DNA of 64,000 nt, from positions 372,001 through 436,000 of the forward strand of contig JADLSH010000034.1 of assembly GCA_016169945.1 (NCBI GenBank), given 5' to 3'. The notes below the pieces were generated by a model. The model had not been told where the DNA came from. It ran no database searches and was given only the letters and a program-made list of their open reading frames with translations. A program made the position numbers and the translations under genes. Below, piece after piece: positions 47,079-56,976 of the stretch. Source of the DNA: Trachythela sp. YZ-2020 (Eukaryota; Cnidaria; Anthozoa; Malacalcyonacea; Clavulariidae). The stretch's first letter is position 1. The number at the start of each line of letters is the position of its first letter.

Positions 47079-48720
47079 ATGACAGCCGTCATTGCTACAT
47101 GTAACAGTACTTTCACAATTGCTCCAGTAACAAGTGAATTTACCTACATCCGAGTGTATTATTCAGTTAAAACCAACCATGCTACCGGGCAACATAAGAT
47201 AAGTGCTCGTCTGCTCAAGGATGCAGTGTCAGTAATTACACCTTCCCTTACTCAACTACACTTAATCTATCAATTTACAACAAATGTTTTCCAACTATTT
47301 GGAAGTCTGCCAGAAAAATCCCAATCTATAAGTCGGGCGAGAAGCAAGACCCTTCAAATTACAGACCGATTTCTATCCTCCCAACCATTAGCAAAATCAG
47401 TGGATTCGCCAGGGAGGGGACTGGGGGGGACACGTCCCCCCCAGTTCTCCTCAAAATCACTTTTGAGATTCTCTCAAATCCGGTGAAAAAAAGGATGGGG
47501 GGGGGGTACGTTTTCTGACCATCAGAATTCTGTCAAATCGTCCCCCAAAGTCCAGGAAATGGTATTTCAGAGACTCTAAATTAAAAAATTTCCCGGGGGA
47601 GCATGCCCCCGGACCCCCTAAAAAAGCTCGCGCTAGACTCGCGCCTTCGGCCCTCCTTTTCAGCCCCCTCAATATCATTTTGTCCCCCCCACCTCTCCAG
47701 GTCTGGCGACGCCACTGAGCAAAATACTGGAGAAAGCTATCCACACGCAGCTATCTGCCTTTCTTGATGACAATAAACATCTGTCAATGACTCAGTTTGG
47801 GTTTCGTCTTAACTACACTACCGTATTGGCCACAGCAAAATTTACCGACAAGGTGCTGAAATCAATGGATGATGGAGAACTTACTGGAGCTGTCTTTATA
47901 GATTTAGCAAAGGCATTCGACACCGTTAATCATGGAATCCTACATCTTCTTGGTGCGGGTGAGCATGCTTGTGAATGGTTTGCATCTTTTCTTTCAGATC
48001 ATACGCAGGTGACAGTCTAAAATAAAGCTCAATCTGAAGTCGCAAAGATATCAATAGGAGTAGCGCAGGGATCCATTCTTGGCGCATTATTGTTTGTCAT
48101 ATATGTGAACGATTTGCCGAATATTCTAGAATTCTGTCACGTCACCCTGTTTGCCGACGATACTGTTTTATACTACTCGACGAAATGTTCTAATGTTTTA
48201 CAACAAAAACTGAACTATGATTTAACGCAAGCCTGTGATTGGCTGAAAATGAATCACCTTATTATCAATATCAAGAAATCAATATGCATGCTTATTGGCA
48301 GTGGTCAACGTTGAGCAAGAATGTCGTCGTCCTTCGTGGTATCTACTGTATTGGAGAAGTGCAGTCCTATAAGTATATTGGCGTAATGATAAACAATAAC
48401 TTGACATGGCATAATCACATTGACAATATTAAATCTAAAATTAACAAAAAGCTAAGACTATTTAAGCGTATTAAGAACTATTTACCCTTACATAGTAGAT
48501 TATTATTTTATAATTCTTACATTTTGCCAACTTTTTATTATGCTGACATAGTGTGGGGGGACAGGGAGAATGTAAACCTTATATCAGATTTACAAATATT
48601 ACAGAACAAAGCAGCACGTATTATTTTAGCTGATTTTATTTACTCGATTTTATTATACATTTTGAAGAATTACAAAAATTGTATAATAGGACCAGTTATA
48701 TAGAACTGAAAGTTCCTTAC
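47079..48720 (+). mobile_element. Degenerate CR1/L2-like reverse transcriptase
   Basis: Fragments in order: KISARLLKDAVSVITPSL (47.2 kb), a YRPISILP-like block near 47,370 in another frame, GFRLNYTT (47.8 kb), VFIDLAKAFDTVNHGIL (47.9 kb), GVAQGSILGALLFVIYVNDL (48.06 kb), the catalytic FADDTVLYY (48.15 kb) and the thumb SYKYIGVMINNNLTWH. Multiple frameshifts and a stop after VTV. A hAT MITE (47398-47717) interrupts it. Confidence 0.8.
47398..47717. mobile_element. 320-bp hAT MITE inserted in a reverse transcriptase pseudogene
   Basis: Ends CAGTGGATTCGCCAG and, inverted, CAGTGGCGTCGCCAG. The 8-bp direct repeat AGCAAAAT lies at 47390-47397 and 47718-47725. Removing the element joins the flanking RT sequence, confirming the insertion. 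The interior is rich in GGGGGG/CCCCCC. Confidence 0.95.
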
Positions 48721-48799
48721 TAGATAACTGCCTTACAAGAATAAACAATCTATATGATAAAAACTATAGTTATATTATGTTACCTAACTTATTATGCAC

Positions 48800-50420
48800 T
48801 AATTTACAAAAAATCATCTACACTATCATGACATTTTCTTGTATAATAGCCAATAATGTTTTTCTTAAAAATTTCATAGCTATTGACTTTGCGAATCGTC
48901 AGAGGAACATTGTTCCATAAGTCAACAGTGCGATTAAAATACGAAAACTTATATACATTAGTTCTAAATCTTTTCTTCTCTAAAGTGAAATTCCCAATAG
49001 TTTCAACCATGTCTTGCGCTTAATACCAGCAATTAGTTCTGGTATAGGTTTTGTTGATTGGCCACTTACAATCATTTCCTATGTTTTAGACAAGTTTAAT
49101 GTCATTCTGTTTGCTTCCGACCATTTTTCGATATTGTTCACTCAGCTGGTGCAGAATCATGGTTATCTTTGACCGGAGCACTAATAGTCATATCATCTGC
49201 AAACTTGACTAGCAGATTGTATATGTTATCAGGATCTTTGACTGTTAAATCGTTTATCATCAAAGAGAATAAGAATGGCCCAAGGACTGTGCCTTGTGGT
49301 AGTCCTTTGTTAATGTCCGTGTAACCCGTTTCTATTCCGTTAGCTATAACTCTTTGTCTCTTGTCCGTCAAGAAATTTGCAATCCAATTAATTATGTATG
49401 GATTAATGTTGGTTTCTTTCAATTTCTTACAAATAATGCTATGAGAAACGGAATCAAAGGCTTTTTTAAGATCAAATGATATCACCCTTACGTGGTCAGC
49501 GTTACCATCCAACCAGTTTAACCAGTTATGATGACACATAATGAGCGCATCGGTCGCACCGGTACCTTCTCTGTATGCAAATTGGTCGCGTACAATTAAT
49601 GATTGAAGTTCTGATGAAATCTCTTTTTAAGCACAATTCTTTCAAACAATCTCATTATTATTCGTAAGAGATATAGGCCTTAGTTGGGTACATTCGGTGA
49701 GAGGAGTTTCCTTAGGAATCGGATTTAGATTGGCTAATTTCCATAAAAGAGGGACACATTGGTGTTCCAAAGACATATTAAATACCTTAGTGATTACTGG
49801 AGCTAAATTATTTGCAAAGTCTTTCCATAGCCAATACGGAAGGCCATCGGGACCTGGTGATGTTCTCTTCTGTTTTCTAATATCCTTTCGACAGTAGGTA
49901 CATCAACACTTGGTATTCTGGTCCCATTTGGTAAAAGGTACAAGTTCGGGAGGTATGTAATTATCATCAGTGTTTATTGTCTGGAAATAATTGTTTATAT
50001 CGTTTGGATAGATATTTAAAATAATGGTTCATGGTTCGCTTTTCTACCAGTGATTTTACTTACGGTGTTTCACCACCTCTTCGATCCAGAGGCGTTTTTC
50101 CTATTTTCATTCTTAACAGCACTAACCATATTTTCGCGGATAAGCATATTGATCTTCCTTTGTAGGTCTTCATTAATCCCTTTCCTTGTATTTTTATTAC
50201 GTATTTTGCACAAGTGCTTTACTAAAGGAGACATGTATGGGGGATCTCGTGTGGATAGTTTTACCAGAATCAATGGAAAATTGTTATTGAATGCAGAAGT
50301 AATAGTCTGATTCAGTAATGTAACTGCTTCATTCACATCTTCACAGCCATCAATGATATTTCAGTCATGTGCTTCCAACTCTCTCTTCATGGCGAACTTT
50401 CTATGATCTCTTACATCTCT
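48800..50420 (-). mobile_element. 5'-truncated CR1-like retrotransposon
   Basis: Leftward: endonuclease-RT linker at 50336-50070 (RDPPYMSPLVKHLCKIRN), reverse transcriptase at 49539-49138 (ISFDLKKAFDSVSHSI, NKGLPQGTVLGPFLFSLMIN, then FADDMTI) and the C-terminal end at 49010-48804 (RTVDLWNNVPLTIR). The fingers part between about 50,050 and 49,560 is frameshifted. No intact ORF. Confidence 0.8.
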
Positions 50421-50429
50421 GAAATAAAC

Positions 50430-51530
50430 GGTTTTTCTTTCTGGTTTAGCAGCAATCCGTGGGCTTATCACAACAGCCAAATGGTCAGATTTAACCACCC
50501 CATCGAAAACCTTGGGATTATTCCAAATAATTATTCCTTGTATGGGGATTATTCCAAACCTTGGGATTATTCCAAATATGAAACATAGATAAAAAATTTC
50601 TCTTCTATAGATTAAAGGTAGCAGTTTTAGTTTACATAAACGATCTGGATAACTTTCACTGGACTGGAGATAATCTAATTGTCGCGGGTCGCGGGTATTT
50701 TTCGCGGGTCATGAGGGTCTAATTTCCAGGATCTAATTTCTAGTCATTGTGTTTTCCTGGGGGTGTGTATTTTTGTATAAAATTGCAAATTAAATACCAA
50801 TATCGGCTGTTTTCTCCAACATAATTGTATGTAAACATGGAATCTCATCATTAATACAAAATGCTTTACAAAATACGAAATGTATTTTGTAAATTATTAA
50901 CTTTGATAGAAGCGTTAATTAAGCAACAGTTTTGTTGTACTGTTTTGACTACAGTATGTTATTTTCAAGTTTATAGAATTGGTCTGCAGCTGTATATCTA
51001 ACAAACGTTTACAAAATACATTTCGTATTGAAGACTAGGAATGCAACGAGTCGTCACTCCTCGTAAACGAGTGAGGCATTATGCATTGCTTCGTCTATCA
51101 CTGCTGTCTAACGATCAATTGTATTTTCTGAATCGGCTTCATCATCTGCGCTAGAGGCCCCCCCAATGTTTCGCTTGTAAGCCCTCTTCATGAAAAGAAG
51201 TTGGCATATAATTATCATGGGATTCTATATGGTGCTATTAGAGCAAAATATTGGTTATGTAAATACAATTAACACAATTAACATGAAAATATAATGATAG
51301 CAATAGAGCACTGTGGCCTCGCCCACTTTTTGTGTGTTCCACCGTGGGTTGACCGTTTGTCACACAGGCCATAGCGAGCCAACAGCAGCAGATTAAGATG
51401 TCACCCTCTTAAATAGTTGCTGTGTGCGCCTCTCTGCTATAGTCGGTCTTGATATTTAACCGACACATCAAATTCATGTTTCATATTTCATTATGTACAG
51501 GAACATGCTTTCACATGGTTTGCTAACAGG
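50430..51530. other. Gene-free spacer with small repeats
   Basis: CCTTGGGATTATTCCAAA-type direct repeats at 50,510-50,577. An inverted pair AATACGAAATGTATTTTGTA (50,873) and its near-complement to 51,028. CGCGGGTCGCGGGT at about 50,685. No gene. Confidence 0.45.
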
Positions 51531-51539
51531 TTCCATCTG

Positions 51540-53025
51540 TTGGTGTATGCATCGGTAAAGAACAAGATTAAGCGACCTCCACCGAAAGTGGTTACAGCTA
51601 GATCTTATAAACGATTTGACAACGAAGCGTTTAGAAAAGATGTTGAGGAAGCACCGTGGTCGGTCATCTCTGTCTTTGACGATCCTGATGACAGCTTCTG
51701 GGTCTGGTCATACCTGTTTAATGAAATATGTGATAGACACGCTCCCTATAGGCAAGTTAAAATTAGGCAACAGTCATTACCTTGGATAACTCCCAAGATT
51801 TGACATCTGATGAACTTGCGTCTGAAAACGTTTTTGAAGGCTAAGAAATCAAATAGCCAGGAGCTGTGGTCTGAGTATCGTAGCCTTAGGAATAGAGTAA
51901 CTCAAGAGGTCAGGCTGTCGAAAAGTGAATATTATACTAACTTGTTTGATGAAGTTAAAAATTGTCGATCCTATTGGAAACTGGTGAAAAATGCTTCAGG
52001 TAGTCGAACTGTCCAGCCAATTTTAGGTATAAGGGGAAACGAGCAAATCATCGAAACATCTGACCCGCGGAAAGCAGAAATCCTTAATGAACATTTCTCT
52101 ACTATTGGAGAGAAATTAGCGAGTGAATTAAATTCGGGTCAAAGTCAGGAAAATCCTTTTTCCCACATTATTGTGTTACACCAACAGTAACGAACATTGA
52201 CCTTACTTATGATTCGATTATGCAAGGTTTAATGAAACTAAAGAACAACAAAACTTGTGGACCGGACAATGTCGCACCAAGATTACTTAAAAGTGCTGGT
52301 CATGCTTTAATTCCATCCGCGTTGTTTTCTCTATATTCAATGAGTGCGTCGTGCAATACTGTCCCAAGCACATGGAAATTTGCAAGAGTTTCTGCCTTGT
52401 TCAAGAAGGATGATGAAACCGATAAGCAAAATTATCGCCCAATTTCTTTATTATGTGTCCCTGGTAAACTCATGGAAACTCAGGTTGTTTCTACCATCAC
52501 AAACCATGTTGAGCACCATAATCCTTTAAATAACCACCAGTGGGCTTATAAGAAGGGACATTCTACGCAGCTACTCTTAGCTAAGATGACCGAAGATTGG
52601 AGGAGTGCACTGGATCGAAAGTTAGTCGTCGGTGAGGTCTTTATTGATTTCCGTAAAGCTTTCGACTCTCTACCTCACGATATTCTGCTCTACAAACTTC
52701 AAAGTTTGGGAATTGTAGGTGACCTATGGTGCTGTATAAGAGATTACATTACTGATCGTCATCAAGCAACCGTTGTAAACGGTTTCAAATCAGAATCTAC
52801 GCCTGTTAGGTTTGGAGTACCTCAAGGATCAGTTCTTGGTCCTATACTCTTTTCAATATTCTGTAACGACTTACCAGACGTTGTAGATGATGAAGATGAG
52901 GATATTGAGATGTATGCGGATGACACAACATTGTACGTAGTAGCTAGGACTCACGATGAAGTTGCCAATATGCTGAATAAAACTTTAAAGAGGTGATGAA
53001 TGGTGCTGTCTGGGTTAGACCAATG
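51540..53025 (+). mobile_element. CR1-like retrotransposon, RT cut off at its right end
   Basis: Linker frames at 51540-52190 (RQQSLPWITPKI, RSLRNRVTQEVRLSKSEYY) lead into reverse transcriptase at 52220-52996: NNKTCGPDNVAPRLLK, NYRPISLLCVPGKLME, VFIDFRKAFDSLPHDIL, GVPQGSVLGPILFSIFCNDL, YADDTTLYV. After LNKTLKR one frame step gives DEWCC, the usual next motif, and then similarity ends near 53,020. Thumb, C-terminal domain and 3' tail are absent. The break coincides with the start of the viral-type block. Confidence 0.85.
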
Positions 53026-53184
53026 GGTATGTTGCCATTTCCCAGTTCCCGCACGGTTTCACAATGCATTTTGGGATCGCTAGGGGGCAAACAAACATTC
53101 TCGAATACTGCGAAATATATAAATATTCATATATTCAACGTTTTGCAGCGAAATTTTCTTTAAAATCTCATAAATATTAATGAA

Positions 53185-53441
53185 ATGGCTTGTACTCCGA
53201 CTAATAGACATGAAATTAAGCTCTCCGGGAATGGAGATTGTTTTTATGTAACTATGGCTCTCGTTGTTAATGGTAATAGTGACGAATTTATTAAGTGTTT
53301 GAAGCTTTATGTCTGTTCAAATCCAAATCTCTCTTTTCAACTGTAAAAGAGTATCTTAAGAAAAGGTACAAAGGATGGTACGTGAGTAGTGTAGAAATAG
53401 CGTTCCTGGCTCATTTTTTTGCTGACGTCAGCACTTTTTAA
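53185..53441 (+). pseudogene. OTU-like cysteine protease fragment, frameshifted and truncated
   Basis: The frame from ATG 53,185 encodes EIKLSGNGDCFYVTMALVVN, matching the OTU catalytic block (GxGxCxFxxxA with Asp and nucleophile Cys), and stops at 53,344. One base back, from 53,340, the frame continues VKEYLKKRYKGWYVSSVEIA and FLAHFF, as in the middle of OTU domains (W....EI.ALA). The C-terminal His block is missing; the frame ends in ACGTCAGC repeats. OTU proteases occur in DNA viruses and in transposons. Whether it belongs to the viral block or is an older neighbour is unclear. Confidence 0.5.
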
Positions 53442-53476
53442 AAACGTCAGCACTTTTTTAACACGTCAGCAAAAAA
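53420..53476. repeat. ACGTCAGCACTTTTT tandem, three units
   Basis: The perfect palindrome GCTGACGTCAGC at 53,421-53,432 is followed by two more ACGTCAGC units spaced by A/T runs. It lies between the OTU fragment and the GC-rich repeat cluster and could mark an element terminus. Confidence 0.6.
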
Positions 53477-53517
53477 ACATTTATATCACACTTCCAAAAC
53501 ACTTCCAAAACATTTAT

Positions 53518-53692
53518 CACGCTCGCTTCGCTCGCTCGCTTCGCTCGTGCTAGCGCGCTCGCTTCGCTCGTGTTCCAAAACGTGCTAGCGCGCTCGCTTC
53601 GCTCGTGTTCCAAAACGTGTCCAAAACATTTTATCGCGCGCGTGTCGTACACACCCACCCCACGCTCGCTTCGCTCGTTTAAATTGTTTGAG
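53518..53692. repeat. CGCTCGCTTCGCTCG cluster, intergenic
   Basis: The GCTCGCTTCGCTCG word occurs at least five times, interspersed with TGCTAGCGCG and TTCCAAAACGTG units, in otherwise AT-rich DNA. The same GC-rich words, in either orientation, occur inside the clamp gene and the second BRO-type gene of the block. Confidence 0.8.
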
Positions 53693-53710
53693 TCAAAACA
53701 CTGGACCAGG

Positions 53711-53725
53711 GTAAATAAAAGAGTC
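53711..53725 (+). promoter_or_regulatory. AATAAAA start-proximal motif
   Basis: GTAAATAAAAGAGTC lies directly before the start codon at 53,726. Same class as the motifs before the ATPase, integrase and membrane-protein genes. Confidence 0.5.
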
Positions 53726-54220
53726 ATGGGAACAATGGAAACATTAAACAAATTAAACAAATTTGTGGACTACTCAGGATATAATCGTGAACTTAAGTGT
53801 GACGAAGATTGTGAGTGGTGTCATGGTGTGATATGTGAGTTTGGATGTGACTCATGTGTGGGTATAACTCTTTGCAAATGTGGGCCATGTGAGGGTGAAA
53901 GATTATCTAAATATAACTGGCCAGAATCTGTAAAGTGTGAGTGTTTTTGTGATGGAGGAGACTTTTGTGAAGGAGAGTGTAAGTGTTATATATGTAATGA
54001 TATATGTGGACAAGAGGAGTGTTATTGTAGAAATAAGTCTTGTAAGGGTGAGTGTAAATGTTACAATTGTGAGGAGTGTCATATTTCATGTGAGTATTGT
54101 AGTAGTTGCACAGATCCAAATTGTGGGTGTGACTATTGTGAACATCGTAACAAGGATGAAATTTGTAGCGATGAGGAGTGTGAGTATGACTGTTGCATTG
54201 CAAAGCGTCATATCGACTGA
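53726..54220 (+). CDS. Cysteine-rich protein, 164 aa, unknown
   Basis: I choose ATG 53,726 because it follows the AATAAAA motif and because the frame upstream is only GC-repeat translation. The protein has about 34 cysteines in 164 residues (one in five), in CxxC, CxC and CxxxC spacing, with a duplicated block CEGECKCYIC / CKGECKCYNC. It is acidic, has no signal peptide and no membrane helix. Candidate roles are zinc binding or a disulfide-stabilised factor; none can be assigned. It is the first gene of the block in the plus direction and ends before hairpin 54249-54273. Confidence 0.7.
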   Translation: MGTMETLNKLNKFVDYSGYNRELKCDEDCEWCHGVICEFGCDSCVGITLCKCGPCEGERLSKYNWPESVKCECFCDGGDFCEGECKCYICNDICGQEECYCRNKSCKGECKCYNCEECHISCEYCSSCTDPNCGCDYCEHRNKDEICSDEECEYDCCIAKRHID

Positions 54221-54248
54221 ACATAAGAGAGTGTAAAAAAAAAAGTAA

Positions 54249-54273
54249 TTTGTAACCTTACATGGGTTACAAA
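54249..54273. terminator. Hairpin TTTGTAACC/GGTTACAAA
   Basis: Stem 54249-54257 pairs with 54265-54273 (9 bp), loop of 7. It lies 29 bp after the cysteine-rich gene and before the clamp gene. One of four related hairpins at 3' ends in this block. Confidence 0.65.
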
Positions 54274-54281
54274 ATACAAAT

Positions 54282-54320
54282 TTACATCATTACATCATTA
54301 CATCATTACATCATTACATC
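54282..54320. repeat. 8-bp tandem TACATCAT, nearly five copies
   Basis: A perfect TACATCAT repeat immediately before the clamp gene. The start codon follows 16 bp later, so the repeat lies in its promoter or leader. Confidence 0.85.
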
Positions 54321-54336
54321 TATAAAGTAACACATC

Positions 54337-55200
54337 ATGAGTTTTAAATGTATAACAGACGAAGGATTTACCTTAAAAACCATTGCTGAAATAATAAGCA
54401 TGGTCAGTTTAAAAGGGTACATTAAAGTCACAGAGTTAGGAATACATATTACAAGCTGTGTACCGTCATCCGACAAAAATGAGTCGTCGGTCGCTCCGCT
54501 CCCGCCGCTCACTTCGTTCGCGTCAAAACTAATGATAAGCATGATGTTTAAACACAACATGTTCAACATGTTTCGAAGCGTCGATAAATCTTTGATTGTG
54601 ATAGACACAGCAACTTTAGCATCTCTACTTAAACATATCACAAAATCAAAAACTATAGAGTTAAGTTATGAGGGTTCCAACAAAAAACTTAACATTATTA
54701 CAAGATGTAACAAAAATTTAAACACCACAAACACAACTCTTAACACATTAACTAATCAGTGGCGCGAAGCGCGGTGTGAAATAGCGGGCTTGCGCGCGGT
54801 ACAACCAGCTTGTGACAACTATAAGAAAGTTGGTTTGCTGTTAAACTCGAGTGAGTTTTTTGATGCATGCAAGGACCTAAGTCTTATCGATCAACACATA
54901 ACCATCGAAGTGATAGGCTTATTTGGACTTAGACTTACATCTTCGATAAGTGATATCGTCGTAAAGACTGTGAGACTGGGAGTTCACGAGCGAACTGAAG
55001 GTTCGGGGTCTAATGACGAGTGTGTAACTCAAACAGGTGTGTTTAACGCTGGTAACATCAACAAGATGAGTAAACTTGCAAGCGTGTCAACGAAAGTTAG
55101 GGTGTGCTTACTCGATAACCTGCCGATGTTAATCATAGCGTTTACATCTTTGGGTAAGGTGTTAGTGTATGTTAAACCAAGAGACCGTAACGAGTTATAG
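54337..55200 (+). CDS. PCNA-like sliding clamp
   Basis: 287 residues; cellular PCNA is about 260. Recognised from ordered blocks: an N-terminal FTLKTIAEIISMVSLKGYIK segment; an MFKHNMFNMFRSVDKSLIVI strand with LASLLKHITKSKTIELSYEG (PCNA domain 1, cf. SMSKILK and ITLRAED); LLLNSSEFFDACKDLSLIDQ (cf. PSGEFARICRDLS) with a following amphipathic strand in domain 2; and a C-terminal VRVCLLDNLPMLIIAFTSLG then VLVYVKPRD (cf. the VTLSMSADVPLVVEY and YYLAPK end). Extra length comes from two GC-rich in-frame inserts (residues about 49-63 and 143-157). The predicted role is processivity factor for the element's polymerase, which would lie outside the window. Its start lacks the AATAAAA motif. Confidence 0.65.
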   Translation: MSFKCITDEGFTLKTIAEIISMVSLKGYIKVTELGIHITSCVPSSDKNESSVAPLPPLTSFASKLMISMMFKHNMFNMFRSVDKSLIVIDTATLASLLKHITKSKTIELSYEGSNKKLNIITRCNKNLNTTNTTLNTLTNQWREARCEIAGLRAVQPACDNYKKVGLLLNSSEFFDACKDLSLIDQHITIEVIGLFGLRLTSSISDIVVKTVRLGVHERTEGSGSNDECVTQTGVFNAGNINKMSKLASVSTKVRVCLLDNLPMLIIAFTSLGKVLVYVKPRDRNEL

Positions 55201-55216
55201 AGTATGAGAGAGAGAG

Positions 55217-55230
55217 TATAAATAAAATAC
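55217..55230 (+). promoter_or_regulatory. TATAAATAAAATAC motif
   Basis: A TATA-like AATAAAA motif 11 bp before the start of the 182-residue gene, following GAGAGAGAGAG. Confidence 0.45.
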
Positions 55231-55241
55231 ATACCTACACA

Positions 55242-55790
55242 ATGTCACTTAGATTTGGATACTCAAACGATGAACCAAACTACATACACAACCAAAAACC
55301 TCTTAGAGCAGAACCATTGTACTTTTTAACGACTAGTGATTTCCGTGGGGCTTATGATAGCTTGGCTAAAGATATATGGCGCGCACCTGTGGACAGAATG
55401 AGAAACTTTGGACCAATGTACATCTGGTGTAACAATTTTTCGGAAAACTCAGGGATAGCTCTTAGAGCTCACCTCATGGACGACGACGCTGATATTACAA
55501 CTCCAATGAGAATATTATATTCTTTATACTGCATAATGTCAGATGGTACAAGAATAACGAGGGATCTCAAAGAAATAAATTTAGCAACTAAACAGATTCC
55601 GGGTACAAACTACTTCATATTGGATGAAAATTTTAGTATTCCAGAAGTTGTCCCAGAGTATAAAACCATGAAACTTATGGCTGTAAAATTTAAACAACTT
55701 TCTGATGAAACAGGTGGTAACGAGTCAACTCTCCATGTAACAACTTACACTATTGAGTCAAACAATCTTTTTGTAACGAGTCAAACATAG
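55242..55790 (+). CDS. Unknown 182-aa protein sharing an N-terminal motif with the collagen-like protein
   Basis: Starts MSLRFGYSNDEPNY; the next gene starts MALAFGYTKDNRYT, so both share M-[SA]-L-x-FGY-[ST]-x-[D] at the extreme N-terminus. The rest is mixed alpha/beta without recognised motif (MRNFGPMYIWCNNF, then MRILYSLYCIMSDGTRIT). No signal peptide or membrane segment. Position between the clamp and the collagen-like gene and the shared peptide suggest a virion component, perhaps a fibre partner or small capsid-associated protein. Followed by hairpin 55825-55850. Confidence 0.6.
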   Translation: MSLRFGYSNDEPNYIHNQKPLRAEPLYFLTTSDFRGAYDSLAKDIWRAPVDRMRNFGPMYIWCNNFSENSGIALRAHLMDDDADITTPMRILYSLYCIMSDGTRITRDLKEINLATKQIPGTNYFILDENFSIPEVVPEYKTMKLMAVKFKQLSDETGGNESTLHVTTYTIESNNLFVTSQT

Positions 55791-55824
55791 ATGTTGTAGT
55801 TGAGTACTAGAATACTCTAGAATA

Positions 55825-55850
55825 ATTTGTAACCTTTTCAGGTTACAAAT
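55825..55850. terminator. Hairpin ATTTGTAACC/GGTTACAAAT
   Basis: A 10-bp perfect stem with a loop of 6, between the 182-residue gene and the collagen-like gene. Its right side runs into CAAATAAATACAC, the start-proximal motif of the next gene. Confidence 0.7.
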
Positions 55851-55858
55851 AAATACAC

Positions 55859-56965
55859 ATGGCATTAGCATTTGGATACACAAAAGATAACCGATACACA
55901 ACAATCGGTGGTCAACAAGGACCAACTGGTCCGCAAGGACCGCAAGGTCCCGATGGCATACAAGGTGAGATTGGTAATCCTGGTCCTCGTGGTCTAAAAG
56001 GTCATAAAGGTGACTCCATAGTTGGTCCAACTGGTCCAACTGGTCCAAAAGGTGACTCCTCAGTTGGTCCAACTGGTCCAAAAGGTGACTCCACAGTTGG
56101 TCCAAAAGGTGACACTGGAAGCACTGGTCCTCAAGGAAGACAAGGTCCACATGGACTAACTGGAAATACTGGCCAACAAGGAGTTACTGGATTAGAAGGT
56201 CCACGAGGTTATCAGGGTTTACATGGCATTAAAGGTGATACTGGAATACAAGGTCCGCCAGCCATTAGAGGAACTGATGGTCCAAAAGGTGACCAGGGTG
56301 ATAAAGGTGACAAAGGTAATATTGGTCCAAGAGGTTTCACTGGCTTAGAAGGTTCAAAAGGTGCTACTGGTAACATTGGTGCTCAGGGTAACTCTGGTTC
56401 TCGTGGTCAAAAAGGTAACAAAGGTGACAAAGGTGACGCTGGCCATCGTGGACCGACTGGACTAACTGGACAAACTGGTCCCGCTAGTTCTAATAATTTT
56501 TTGGTTACTTTTCACTCTAATCCAGGTAAGCACTCACTCATATCTGCAAAAGATAATATATTCTGTACTAGAAATAACAACCTAATCACGAAGATAATAA
56601 TAACCACCGCTGGAGATTACATAGTTAAATACAAACTAACTTTGATACCGACTTTTTTCGAATCTGGTAGTCCAAACATTACTAAAACCACAGGTTGGTT
56701 CTCTTCAGACGACGCCGACTACGCAGACCTGGACACATGTGTCTATATAGAAAATGTCATTAAAACCCAGTTTAAAGTTGTGACAAAGGGTTCCATATAT
56801 GGTTCAAAATTTGTACACCAAATTTACATGGAAGGTCTTATCACAATTGCAAAAGGGGCGACAGTCGAACTAAAATCTTACACAAATTACTTTGGCGATG
56901 ACTACTCTTACCTTCTTTACGATGTCTTAGACCCAGTCATGGTTTTTACAAAGGTTAGCGGGTAA
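55859..56965 (+). CDS. Collagen-like fibre candidate
   Basis: 368 residues in three parts: a short N-terminal peptide (MALAFGYTKDNRYTTIGG), a Gly-X-Y region at about residues 18-209 with a few breaks (GDSIVG, GDSSVG and GDSTVG spacing changes; GPPAIRG), and a C-terminal domain of about 155 residues with alternating beta strands ending LLYDVLDPVMVFTKVSG. The C-terminal part resembles a C1q/TNF-type trimerising jelly roll in layout; this is inference. Collagen-like proteins occur on virions of giant viruses and virophages. The shared N-terminal motif with the previous gene suggests docking to the same virion site. Confidence 0.8.
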   Translation: MALAFGYTKDNRYTTIGGQQGPTGPQGPQGPDGIQGEIGNPGPRGLKGHKGDSIVGPTGPTGPKGDSSVGPTGPKGDSTVGPKGDTGSTGPQGRQGPHGLTGNTGQQGVTGLEGPRGYQGLHGIKGDTGIQGPPAIRGTDGPKGDQGDKGDKGNIGPRGFTGLEGSKGATGNIGAQGNSGSRGQKGNKGDKGDAGHRGPTGLTGQTGPASSNNFLVTFHSNPGKHSLISAKDNIFCTRNNNLITKIIITTAGDYIVKYKLTLIPTFFESGSPNITKTTGWFSSDDADYADLDTCVYIENVIKTQFKVVTKGSIYGSKFVHQIYMEGLITIAKGATVELKSYTNYFGDDYSYLLYDVLDPVMVFTKVSG

Positions 56966-56976
56966 AAAACTAAAGA

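Noticed and set aside
53050..53180. Left terminal inverted repeat of the viral element
   Set aside because: No inverted partner can exist within the window because the right end is outside it; the boundary cannot be fixed.
55242..55790. Penton base protein
   Set aside because: At 182 residues it is short for a single jelly-roll penton and no penton motif is seen; only the shared N-terminal peptide points to the virion.
55758..56150. Leu/Gln/Asp-rich minus-strand protein
   Set aside because: Antisense shadow of the Gly-X-Y coding repeat; its repeats follow from the collagen codons.
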